Counted from the stretch's first letter, positions 1-6,420 are shown. The stretch is DNA of 6,420 nucleotides from Candidatus Hydrothermota bacterium (GCA_003645975.1 QNDP01000083.1:1-6420), one strand, 5' to 3'. Made by a program: numbers and translations. The notes: generated by a model not told the origin, from the letters alone.

Positions 1-1756
1 CCTCACGAGTTCCAAGTGGTGTGTATTCCGTCCCGATTCCAACCTCCAAGATTTCGACTCTCACATCCACGACCGGATAACCCATCTTGGGTCCGTAATC
101 GAGGCACTCCTCGACGCCGAGCTTCAAGGCCTGAAGTTTGCCTTCGTCCAACTGCTCCCTGATCTCGATCGGGATGATGACCTGACGCCCGCGTCCTTGA
201 TCAAGCGGTGTAACCCTCAGTTTCACATAACCCTTGTGTTTAGTTCCGCCAAGCTCAAAATCAACGGCCTGAGCGAACTCGACTTCCGTTGAGATAGTCT
301 CACGATAAGTAACCTGCGGCTTTCCAGCTCGAACATCCAAATTGAAATCCCTTTTCAACCTGTCTATCAAAATCTCAAGGTGTAACTCTCCCATTCCAGA
401 GACTATAAGCTGTCCTGTCTCCTCATCTGTCTTGACCCTAATGGTCGGGTCTTCGCGCTCGATTTCATGGAGCTTATTCTCAAGCTCCTGTTGATCCCGG
501 ACATTTCTTGGCTCGACAGCGATCGAAACAACAGGTTCAGGGACTTCGATTCCACCGAAAAGGATCGGATGATCTTTATCTGCAAGTGTGTATCCTGTCA
601 GGACATCTTTGAGTCCGACCACTGCAACTATATCACCGGCCACTGCCTGCCCCATCTGCTCTTTCTTCTGGGCATGCATCCTGTAAATGTTCTGGATCCG
701 TTCAATTCTGTTCCTGTTGACATTTAGAACCTTCTGTCCATAGCGCAGCTTTCCAGAATAAATTCGCAGGTAATAGAGCATCTTAGCATGTTTGTCGATT
801 TGGATCTTGAAGACCAGAGCCGAGAATGGTTCGTCCTTCGACGGCTTACGACTCACGGTCTCACCAGTTCGAGGATCGATGCCTTCTACCGGAGGAAGAT
901 CGAGCGGCGACGGCAGATAATCGACCACAGCTTCCATAAGTGGCTGGATCCCTTTATGTCTTAGCGCAGCGCCCATCAAAACCGGAACAAACCTTCTGCT
1001 GATAGTGCCTTTCCTTATCGCCCTAATAAGCTTTTGCTCGTCAACAAAGCCTTTGTCGAGGTATTCGTCCAAGATCGACTCGTCGATTTCGCTCAAGGTA
1101 TAAACCATTTCCTCGTAATACTCAGATACTTCGGTCGAATTCATGTCAGCATCTTGAATCTCGTAAATTTTTCCGAATCCGCTTTCGATTTCGTCGTCCG
1201 CCCATGTGTAAACCTTGCGCCTCACGAGGTCTATCACACCTTTGAAGTCGGCTTCCAGCCCCACAGGCAGTTCCAAAACCAACGGTTTTATAGGAAACCG
1301 TTCCTTCATCTGTTCGAGAACTCGAAACGGATCAGCGCCAATCCTATCGAGCTTGTTGATAAAAGCGATCCTTGCGACATTATACCTATCTGCTTGTCTC
1401 CAAACGGATTCAGACTGAGGCTCAACGCCCTCAACGGCGGAAAAGATGATCACGATACCGTCGAGGACGCGCATAGAGCGCTCAACCTCAATGGTGAAAT
1501 CGACATGTCCCGGTGTATCAATGATGTTGATCTGATGGCCGCGCCAATAGCATGTAACGGCTGCCGCCGTGATCGTTATGCCGCGCAACTTCTCCAAAAT
1601 CAGATAGTCGGTTTCTGTGTTACCAGCATCGACTTTTCCGAGCTTATGTGTTTTACCGCTGTAAAAAAGAACATGTTCGGTTACTGTGGTCTTGCCTGCG
1701 TCAATATGCGCAGCAAAACCAATATTCCTCACTTTTTCCAGATCGAAGCCACTCAT
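1..1756 (-). CDS. fusA: Elongation factor G, EFG2-like; 3' end of gene outside window
   Basis: This is a ribosomal translocation or recycling GTPase. 585 residues are visible out of roughly 690 usual for the family; domain V and the end of domain IV lie beyond position 1. The ATG is chosen because GAGGTG sits 5 bases upstream. The GTPase motifs are G1 AHIDAGKT (16-23), the switch I RGITI (58-62, Thr61), G3 DTPGH (80-84), G4 NKLD (134-137) and G5 GAA (262-264). Domain II spans roughly 300-400, domain III 405-480 (with MGELHLEI) and domain IV starts near 480. Odd points: Leu57 replaces the usual Glu before RGITI. Domain IV has LGGTKHKG (502-509) where translocases have GRGQYGH. The tip histidine known in E. 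coli as H583 appears to be Gly573. These traits, plus GNTETDYL and GIEVPEP-like segments, resemble mitochondrial EF-G2 and bacterial EFG2 from memory, so the gene may encode a recycling factor despite sitting in the usual fusA place. EF-G identity is certain; the subtype is inference. Confidence 0.96.
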   Translation of the reverse strand, partial: MSGFDLEKVRNIGFAAHIDAGKTTVTEHVLFYSGKTHKLGKVDAGNTETDYLILEKLRGITITAAAVTCYWRGHQINIIDTPGHVDFTIEVERSMRVLDGIVIIFSAVEGVEPQSESVWRQADRYNVARIAFINKLDRIGADPFRVLEQMKERFPIKPLVLELPVGLEADFKGVIDLVRRKVYTWADDEIESGFGKIYEIQDADMNSTEVSEYYEEMVYTLSEIDESILDEYLDKGFVDEQKLIRAIRKGTISRRFVPVLMGAALRHKGIQPLMEAVVDYLPSPLDLPPVEGIDPRTGETVSRKPSKDEPFSALVFKIQIDKHAKMLYYLRIYSGKLRYGQKVLNVNRNRIERIQNIYRMHAQKKEQMGQAVAGDIVAVVGLKDVLTGYTLADKDHPILFGGIEVPEPVVSIAVEPRNVRDQQELENKLHEIEREDPTIRVKTDEETGQLIVSGMGELHLEILIDRLKRDFNLDVRAGKPQVTYRETISTEVEFAQAVDFELGGTKHKGYVKLRVTPLDQGRGRQVIIPIEIREQLDEGKLQALKLGVEECLDYGPKMGYPVVDVRVEILEVGIGTEYTPLGTRE

Positions 1757-1794
1757 AATTTCACCTCGGCGCGGCCTTATTTTTCCCTCCAGCA

Positions 1795-1822
1795 GGGGTT
1801 ACCCACGACTTTAGGGAACCCC
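1795..1822 (-). promoter_or_regulatory. Leader hairpin upstream of EF-G gene
   Basis: On the minus strand GGGGTTCCC pairs with GGG-T-AACCCC: nine base pairs with one bulged T around a nine-base loop. It lies between the terminator after rpsG and the EF-G start, 38 bases before the ATG. No T-run follows, so it is not a terminator by itself. Its 5' arm GGGTTCC can also pair perfectly over seven bases with GGAACCC at the base of the upstream terminator hairpin (1866-1872), so alternative folds are possible. A regulatory role is inference. Confidence 0.5.
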
Positions 1823-1835
1823 TTATGCCGACAAT

Positions 1836-1872
1836 AAAAACCCCTCCTTTCGATCTTTTGAAGGAGGGTTCC
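1836..1872 (-). terminator. Intrinsic terminator between rpsG and EF-G gene
   Basis: Read on the minus strand, CCCTCCTT (1861-1868) pairs perfectly with AAGGAGGG (1842-1849), extended inward by a TTC/GAA match with a one-base offset, and is followed by one G and then TTTTTATT. A GC-rich stem with a U-tract is the form of a Rho-independent terminator. It works only in the minus direction, because the other side has no T-run. It starts about 50 bases after the rpsG stop codon, so part or all of rpsL-rpsG transcription would end here before the EF-G gene. Confidence 0.85.
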
Positions 1873-1921
1873 GAAAAATCCAGTCTCAGATATTCCGTTC
1901 CTGTTGAAAGCTACCGACCTC

Positions 1922-2395
<474 letters not shown>

Positions 2396-2403
2396 TCACC
2401 TCG

Positions 2404-2778
2404 TCAGCTCTTAGGTCTTTTAGTTCCATAAAGTGACCTTGAATTGCGCCTGCCCTCGACGCCAGCAGCATCGTATTTCCCACGAATTATGTGGTATCTC
2501 ACGCCCGGCAGGTCGCGCACACGACCGCCTCTAACCAAGACAACCGAGTGTTCCTGCAGGTTGTGTCCTTCGCCCGGGATGTAAGCCACGATCTCACGGC
2601 CGTTCGACAATCTCACTTTAGCCACTTTACGCAGTGCGGAATTCGGCTTTTTCGGTGTCGTAGTGTAAACCCTTATGCAAACGCCACGTTTCTGAGGATT
2701 TCCCTCAAGTGCTGGCGATTTTGACTTCTTTATTTTCGGCTTTCTTGGATGCCTAACTAATTGATTTATCGTTGGCAT
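2404..2778 (-). CDS. rpsL: 30S ribosomal protein S12
   Basis: S12 sits at the 30S-50S interface by the decoding centre and controls accuracy. The 124 residues equal the E. coli length. Conserved blocks are QKRGVC (29-34), [13 protein letters not shown] (39-51), [10 protein letters not shown] (69-78) and [13 protein letters not shown] (84-96). The MPTINQ start is chosen over an in-frame ATG 33 bases upstream because GGGAGGA lies 4 bases before it and the family begins here. Lys43, a frequent streptomycin-resistance site, is wild type. Position 88 is Arg (codon CGC) where most bacteria have Lys, and K88R is a known streptomycin-resistance substitution. Asp89, the residue methylthiolated by RimO in some bacteria, is kept. 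It is the first gene of the str operon here and has its own promoter. Confidence 0.98.
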   Translation of the reverse strand: MPTINQLVRHPRKPKIKKSKSPALEGNPQKRGVCIRVYTTTPKKPNSALRKVAKVRLSNGREIVAYIPGEGHNLQEHSVVLVRGGRVRDLPGVRYHIIRGKYDAAGVEGRRNSRSLYGTKRPKS

Positions 2779-2824
2779 AGTTTCCTCCCACCTCTCTTCA
2801 AAAAGCAACAAAAAGGCGCTAATT

Positions 2825-2852
2825 TATTTAGCATCAAGACGACCCATGTCAA
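2825..2852 (-). promoter_or_regulatory. Promoter of rpsL-rpsG
   Basis: On the minus strand TTGACA (2847-2852), a 16-base spacer and TAAATA (2825-2830) preceded by TGC form a sigma-70-type promoter with an extended -10 (TGn). The -35 is a perfect match and the -10 is weak, which the TGn element could offset. Transcription would start near 2818, giving a leader of about 40 bases before the rpsL ATG. It lies between tRNA-Gly and rpsL, so the operon need not depend on read-through from the tRNA. Confidence 0.65.
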
Positions 2853-2887
2853 GGGAATTCAATCCACTGGGTTGGACAAAATAAAAA

Positions 2888-2959
2888 AGCGGGAGACGGG
2901 ATTTGAACCCGCGACCCCTACCTTGGCAAGGTAGTGCTCTACCACTGAGCTACTCCCGC
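2888..2959 (-). tRNA. tRNA-Gly, anticodon GCC
   Basis: This is a full 72-base cloverleaf. The acceptor stem GCGGGAG/CTCCCGC is a perfect seven pairs, the D arm is GCTC/GAGC with loop AGTGGTA, and the anticodon arm is CTACC/GGTAG with loop TTGCCAA and anticodon GCC at 2925-2927. A five-base variable loop follows. The T arm is GCGGG/CCCGT with loop TTCAAAT. The discriminator base is U, normal for bacterial glycine tRNAs. The 3' CCA is not encoded, so it must be added by a CCA-adding enzyme. The gene is followed at once by a run of Ts (the six complementary to 2883-2888 include the discriminator), which may end the transcript. It decodes GGC and GGU. Confidence 0.97.
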
Positions 2960-2982
2960 ATAACTTTTCAAAAGCGGCGTTG

Positions 2983-3011
2983 ATTATATTAAATCTGCTA
3001 TTCTGTGTCAA
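2983..3011 (-). promoter_or_regulatory. Perfect consensus promoter of tRNA-Gly
   Basis: On the minus strand TTGACA (3006-3011), exactly 17 bases, then TATAAT (2983-2988). Both hexamers and the spacing match the sigma-70 consensus. The expected start is near 2976, about 17 bases before the mature tRNA 5' end, leaving a short leader for RNase P to remove. A GC-rich discriminator-like run (CAACGCCGC) follows the -10, as in promoters of stable RNAs under stringent control; that control is inference. Confidence 0.9.
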
Positions 3012-3246
3012 TAGGTCGGTGTAAAACTGCCAGAAGATAGTAACCCACTCATTGACAACGAATTGCTAAACAACCCGAATGACCAATTCTTGCCTTATCC
3101 TCTGTTTCGGAAAAGTTTAGACCAACAATCTAACTCCCTCCTCAAATTTGGACGCAAGTCCTTCATAAATGTGGATGTTAAGCCATCACATACGAACTTT
3201 CACTTAAGGGCAAAAGATAAAGAACGAATTAGCGCAGTCGGCTCTG
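3012..3246. other. Intergenic region without a convincing gene
   Basis: This is the gap between the amidase stop codon and the tRNA-Gly promoter. It is more AT-rich than its neighbours. I see no strong hairpin with a T-run, so the amidase transcript has no obvious intrinsic terminator here. Minus-strand reading from about 3202 to 3095 is open without a good start or ribosome site and looks at best like a gene remnant. The short plus-strand reading from 3063 runs antisense into the amidase end and resembles no protein I know. Confidence 0.5.
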
Positions 3247-5346
3247 TTAGGCCCTCAAGACGATCTTCTGCGGTCTTCCCTTGATCGGGTCGATTTCGAC
3301 ATCGGTAGCGCGCTCGTTGTAAACCAGCCTGATTCGCTGAGGTTCTGGGCGCAGGTGCAGGAACGAGAAGCGGCCGTCATCGTCGCTGACCGTGTCTATG
3401 CCCTCTTCGCTGAAAACTCGAACGCCCTTTATCGGATTTCCGACCTTATCGACAATCTCCGCAGAAAACTTGGTCGGTCGATAGCCAAAATGCTCGAGGA
3501 CGGCGAGGAAAATGGCATAAGCTGATCTGTCGAAGTGACTCAGAGATAATTGATTGGGGCGTGGCAGCCCGACAACTATCCGGGTCATCGGCGGATGGAT
3601 GGTCAGATACGAAGACCACTCTTTGACCTGCGGCTCGCAGTCGAGCACTTTGCGCATGTATCTTGCAGTTCGGCGTGCAAACTCCTCGCTTTCACGGTCT
3701 CGATAGTAGTAGTGCGTTGCCACATCGATGTATCGCATGTCGTCCTCATGGTCGATCGAGATCAGCAGATCGCCTTCGGAACTCAGAATCCGCTTGACCC
3801 GCTCGGTCTCAGGGATCGTCGTTTCATCGTCCCGTCTGGTCAGCTCGACATCTGCGCCGGCGGTTCTGAGCATCAATTCAAGTCTTTGAGCTACAAATAG
3901 ATTCGCTCTTGAAACGGTCAAACCGGGCAGGATCTCGCTGCCCTTGTTCAATCCGCCTATTGCCGGGTCGATCAGTATTTTTCGGTCGATCAGCGTGGCG
4001 CCAAAAAGCGGCTTTATGACGACCTCCTGTTCTGTTCCGAGCATATCCGTGCTGACCTCCAGTTCCGTCGGATAGTAACCTCTCTTGGTGAACTTGAGCT
4101 TCCATGGCGGATTTCCGGTCAATGGGACGAAGAAGTAGCCGCCGAGCACCGACAGGAATCGTCTCCTGTCGTAATGGATCAGGACATCCTCAATCGGTTT
4201 TCCGGCTATATCGACGATTTTGCCCCACAGATAAGATGCCTCTCTTCGCCTAACCGCTTCCACCATGCCGACGCCCTCGAAATAGCCGACCTCGATGCCG
4301 ACTTTGGATTCCGATTCGCTGAACATGACGACTGCCCTAACGACACCGTTTTTATCGGCATGTGGCTGTATCGCAAGGATTTTACCGGAAGGGACGCGGA
4401 TATTGACTCGTTCGCCCTCGCCGATAGGCATTCCGTATCGGTCAAACAGGCGCACGATCAAAAGCACCGGGTTCCGCCCGCTTTCCGGATATGTCGTCAG
4501 TGAAAATGAAACGATCGGCCGCTTAATCGTAAATGTGTGTTCCAACTTAGGCGTTATGTTTCCGAAACGGTTCCGAGCATAAAGCAGGAGCTTATGCTCG
4601 CCGTTGGGCAAAAGCTCAGGCAACCTGACGGTCAGCTTTCCCGTCAGCGGCTCAAAATCGAAATCGATGGCCTCACCGTCAAGGAATACGGACACGAACC
4701 CAGCATCGACTCCGGGTCCTTCTGGATCTTCTATCCTTGCGAACGCCTTGTTCTGACGGAGCTTCAACTCGAAATCCACAATCTTAGGGATGCCACGCTC
4801 GAAATATTCGCGTATCGCCTCGAAGTATGCCTCTGCTTCGAGCTCGTTGTAATTTGGATCGGCAAGCCGCTTCTCCTCCTCCGGATTCGATATGTAGGAC
4901 GCCTCGCCGAGCACCGCTACATCGACATTGCCTTTGAGCACCCTGTATCTGGCCAAAAGCGGTGGCAGAATCGGGAGTCCGAGCTTCTCTCGAAATTTTG
5001 AATACAAAAGGTGGCCGAGATCGAACGAAGGAGACAGCGGATCGAACACGCAGTAGATCTCGCTTCGGTTGATTCTCGGGTCTCGCCTTGCGTTGGCATT
5101 GTGATGGATCGATACGAATGCATCGGCTTTCCTCGACTTAGCGAATTCGACCCTATCTGCCAGCGGCACATCGTAGTCCCCGTCCCTCGTCATGTAAACT
5201 ATCGCACCGGCATCCTGAAGTTTTTTGGCCAAAAATTTCGCCACTCGGAAGTTGACATCTTTCTCCATAAGACCGTTAGGTCCCACAGCGCCGAGCGCCT
5301 CGCCACCATGACCCGGATCTATCACTATCGTTTTGTTTTTTATCAT
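3247..5346 (-). CDS. N-acetylmuramoyl-L-alanine amidase (Amidase_3) with an inactive second amidase domain
   Basis: The N-terminal domain would cut the amide bond between N-acetylmuramic acid and L-alanine in peptidoglycan. Residues 4-185 are an Amidase_3 domain with zinc ligands His13 (DPGHGG), Glu28 and His81 (SIHHN), and catalytic Glu148 in VAVLGEASYISNPEEE. Residues about 188-275 and 277-365 look like beta-sandwich (Ig-like) segments, and 370-445 a carboxypeptidase-regulatory-like domain (GKIVDIAGKPIEDVLI, then GYFFVP). Residues 452-621 repeat the amidase fold: IDPAIGG (459-465), ADVELTRRDD and SIDHE (530-534). Here His13, Glu28, His81 and Glu148 correspond to Ile463, Val478, Asp532 and Leu594, so this copy should be inactive. 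Residues 626-699 are a second regulatory-like domain with SDDDGRFSF. The ATG has GGGGAG six bases upstream and an in-frame stop shortly before it, so no signal peptide can be added, although the substrate is outside the cytoplasm. Most family members are 180-450 residues, so this one is long. Confidence 0.92.
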   Translation of the reverse strand: MIKNKTIVIDPGHGGEALGAVGPNGLMEKDVNFRVAKFLAKKLQDAGAIVYMTRDGDYDVPLADRVEFAKSRKADAFVSIHHNANARRDPRINRSEIYCVFDPLSPSFDLGHLLYSKFREKLGLPILPPLLARYRVLKGNVDVAVLGEASYISNPEEEKRLADPNYNELEAEAYFEAIREYFERGIPKIVDFELKLRQNKAFARIEDPEGPGVDAGFVSVFLDGEAIDFDFEPLTGKLTVRLPELLPNGEHKLLLYARNRFGNITPKLEHTFTIKRPIVSFSLTTYPESGRNPVLLIVRLFDRYGMPIGEGERVNIRVPSGKILAIQPHADKNGVVRAVVMFSESESKVGIEVGYFEGVGMVEAVRRREASYLWGKIVDIAGKPIEDVLIHYDRRRFLSVLGGYFFVPLTGNPPWKLKFTKRGYYPTELEVSTDMLGTEQEVVIKPLFGATLIDRKILIDPAIGGLNKGSEILPGLTVSRANLFVAQRLELMLRTAGADVELTRRDDETTIPETERVKRILSSEGDLLISIDHEDDMRYIDVATHYYYRDRESEEFARRTARYMRKVLDCEPQVKEWSSYLTIHPPMTRIVVGLPRPNQLSLSHFDRSAYAIFLAVLEHFGYRPTKFSAEIVDKVGNPIKGVRVFSEEGIDTVSDDDGRFSFLHLRPEPQRIRLVYNERATDVEIDPIKGRPQKIVLRA

Positions 5347-5422
5347 GACCGTCTCCCCAAAATTTGTTGTTTTTCGACCTCAAGGGATGAATGTGATGCC
5401 CAAAGACTTGTAGATGCAAAAA

Positions 5423-5782
5423 CTAAACCATCCTCTTGGAACCCCATGCCCTCGTCTCAGGAGTTCCGCAATTTTCCAACCTTATCGGCTCAGTCCCCCT
5501 GCTCATCTTAACGGAGTGAACATTAACTTCTTTCAAAGGCCGCCGAATCGACGAGCCAAAAATACTTGCAACCTTGATGCCCAACTGACCCTGTCCAAAA
5601 AGCTCGAGCAAATCATACTGACACCAACGACATCCGAGAACTATATCCCTCTCGAGCAAAAGGTAACCCAGATGACAAGGTCGAAGTGAAAAGACATCAA
5701 AATTGGGAATTCTGCCGTTAACATCTGAGAGAGGTTTGCTTTGCTCAATCACTTGATTTTTGAGGGACTTATCCGCCAGCAT
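5423..5782 (-). CDS. Small protein of unknown function with CxxC motif
   Basis: I do not recognise this 119-residue protein. The ATG is chosen because GGAGG lies exactly five bases upstream; a GTG at 5800 in the same frame has no such site. It has four cysteines, Cys36, Cys51, Cys54 (GCRWC, a CxxC) and Cys105, which could bind a metal or form a disulfide. A hydrophobic stretch LGYLLLERDIVLG (38-50) is interrupted by charges, so it is not a membrane segment. The C-terminal third is basic and rich in Gly and Arg. There is no signal peptide. It lies 120 bases after the DUF1015 gene and 76 bases before the amidase, same strand, so co-transcription with the amidase is possible. The reading frame and ribosome site favour a real gene, but a chance frame or a decayed gene cannot be ruled out. 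Confidence 0.5.
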   Translation of the reverse strand: MLADKSLKNQVIEQSKPLSDVNGRIPNFDVFSLRPCHLGYLLLERDIVLGCRWCQYDLLELFGQGQLGIKVASIFGSSIRRPLKEVNVHSVKMSRGTEPIRLENCGTPETRAWGSKRMV

Positions 5783-5805
5783 CAAATCCTCCGAAATCAC
5801 ACAAT

Positions 5806-5834
5806 ATTTTGAACCAACCGGTAAGAAAATTCAA
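5806..5834 (-). promoter_or_regulatory. Possible promoter of the small CxxC gene
   Basis: On the minus strand TTGAAT (5829-5834), a 17-base spacer and CAAAAT (5806-5811) match the sigma-70 hexamers at four of six places each. The start would fall near 5799, giving a leader of about 17 bases that carries the GGAGG site. An alternative, TTGACG with a 15-base spacer and TACAAC, lies farther upstream. Both are weak, and the gene may instead be read from the DUF1015 promoter. Confidence 0.3.
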
Positions 5835-5844
5835 AATCCGGTTG
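5806..5844. repeat. Two interleaved inverted repeats upstream of the small gene
   Basis: On the plus strand the order is ATTTTGAA (5806-5813), CAACCGG (5815-5821), TTCAAAAT (5830-5837), CCGGTTG (5838-5844). The first and third are perfect inverted repeats of 8 bases, and the second and fourth of 7 bases. The arms alternate (a, b, a', b') with loops of 16 bases each, so in RNA only one hairpin at a time forms easily; the linkers look too short for a stable pseudoknot. The arms of the 8-base repeat overlap the candidate -35 and -10 hexamers, which would also suit an operator. Confidence 0.7.
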
Positions 5845-5902
5845 TAAATCCTGTTTGGATGCGTCAATTCCGTTGCTGCGGAACGAAGTGTCGAATGTTC
5901 GA

Positions 5903-6420
5903 TTACGGAAGTTCAACTCTTTCTTCGGGCGAGATGTCCAAAGTCAAAAGCCCTGTAACAAGTTTGGGATAGAAATCGGTCGATTTTTGCGGCATCTTCT
6001 CGCCGTTCATCGCTATACGAAGCACCTCGCTCGGCCTCGTAGGATTTAGGAAAAACGCAAGGTCAAATTTCCCTGAATCGACAGCGCTTATGGCCTTTTC
6101 CGGATACCGCTCGTAGCCGATCCTGCCGTCGAATTTCAGGATGTGCTCAATCGCAAGTCTATGAAGTATCAAGACATCAAGCCTTCGATAGTCCTTGCTC
6201 GTGCTCGGTTCGCACAGTTCGTCCATCACACTCTCATCCTTGAGCCTCAAAATGTAGGAACCCCATCGGGTGTAAACTCCGAAGGCATGGCGATCTCTAT
6301 CTCTATCAAGTGCAGTTTCTATGGACTCGACATCAACAGGCATGACATGGAAAAACTCGGCCGCATCGTCGATAAATTTTTGGAATTCAGGCTGTTTTAT
6401 GCCTTTGAGCAATCTGTGAG
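5903..6420 (-). CDS. DUF1015 family protein, C-terminal part (5' end outside window)
   Basis: The visible 172 complete codons are the C-terminal part of a family usually 400-450 residues long; the frame stays open to the window edge, so the start lies beyond 6420. The first visible residues HRLLKGI match the family's internal HRLLRGL-type motif, which argues that no start codon lies here. Further family marks are YTRWGSYILRL, LDVLILHRLAIEHIL, the AFFLNPTRPSEVL block and, near the end, MPQKSTDFYPKLVTGLL, the most conserved DUF1015 motif. The molecular function of the family is not established; some members carry the label SpoOJ/ParB-like without proof. It ends in TAA and lies upstream of the small gene and the amidase on the same strand. 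No membrane segment is seen in this part. Confidence 0.93.
   Translation of the reverse strand, partial: HRLLKGIKQPEFQKFIDDAAEFFHVMPVDVESIETALDRDRDRHAFGVYTRWGSYILRLKDESVMDELCEPSTSKDYRRLDVLILHRLAIEHILKFDGRIGYERYPEKAISAVDSGKFDLAFFLNPTRPSEVLRIAMNGEKMPQKSTDFYPKLVTGLLTLDISPEERVELP

Noticed and set aside
1034..1837. Long plus-strand open frame of 267 codons
   Set aside because: It lies antisense to the well-conserved EF-G gene, has no ribosome site and resembles no known protein; it is an antisense by-product of EF-G codon use.
2779..2811. Upstream in-frame ATG extending S12 by 11 residues
   Set aside because: The extension would run over the Shine-Dalgarno site of the family-standard start and is not found in S12.
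3095..3202. Minus-strand open stretch with a CDGLTSTF-like reading, vaguely like a transposase tail
   Set aside because: It is short, has no start with a ribosome site and no terminal inverted repeats or target duplication nearby; the resemblance is too weak to call a mobile element remnant.
5414..5689. Plus-strand open frame of 91 codons over the small gene
   Set aside because: No ribosome site, no recognisable motif, and the opposite strand has a better supported start.
5891..5902. Small palindrome TCGAATGTTCGA just after the DUF1015 stop codon
   Set aside because: Five pairs with a two-base loop and no T-run are too weak for a terminator; it may be chance.

Overview
This is a bacterial chromosomal window with every recognisable gene on the minus strand. 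Read in the direction of transcription (high to low coordinates) the order is: the 3' part of a DUF1015-family gene, a small unidentified gene with a CxxC motif, a 699-residue multidomain N-acetylmuramoyl-L-alanine amidase, tRNA-Gly(GCC), rpsL (S12), rpsG (S7), and most of an elongation factor G gene that runs off the window at position 1. Ribosomal proteins, Shine-Dalgarno sites and sigma-70-type promoters are plainly bacterial. The mid-range base composition, the tRNA without an encoded CCA tail and the EF-G type suggest an uncultivated or deeply branching lineage. I cannot name the phylum from sequence alone.

Positions 1-2852 hold the str operon start. An extended -10 promoter precedes rpsL, and rpsL and rpsG are separated by only 14 bases. 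A strong intrinsic terminator and a second hairpin then lie in the 165-base gap before the EF-G gene. That EF-G is unusual. It has all the GTPase motifs, but domain IV lacks the usual GRGQYGH block and the tip histidine. Recalled sequence resemblance is closer to the mitochondrial EF-G2/bacterial EFG2 (ribosome recycling) type than to translocase EF-G. S12 carries arginine at position 88, a substitution known from streptomycin-resistant mutants elsewhere.

Positions 2853-3246 hold tRNA-Gly with a perfect consensus promoter (TTGACA, 17 bases, TATAAT) and a roughly 235-base stretch with no convincing gene.

Positions 3247-5346 encode the most striking protein. An intact zinc amidase domain is followed by beta-sandwich-like segments and a carboxypeptidase-regulatory-like domain. 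Then comes a second copy of the amidase fold in which all three zinc ligands and the catalytic glutamate are replaced, and finally another carboxypeptidase-regulatory-like domain. No signal peptide is visible. Upstream (5423-6420) lie the small Cys-containing gene, preceded by two interleaved inverted repeats, and the DUF1015 gene. The three upstream genes share orientation and could be partly co-transcribed, but nothing in the sequence proves they act together.
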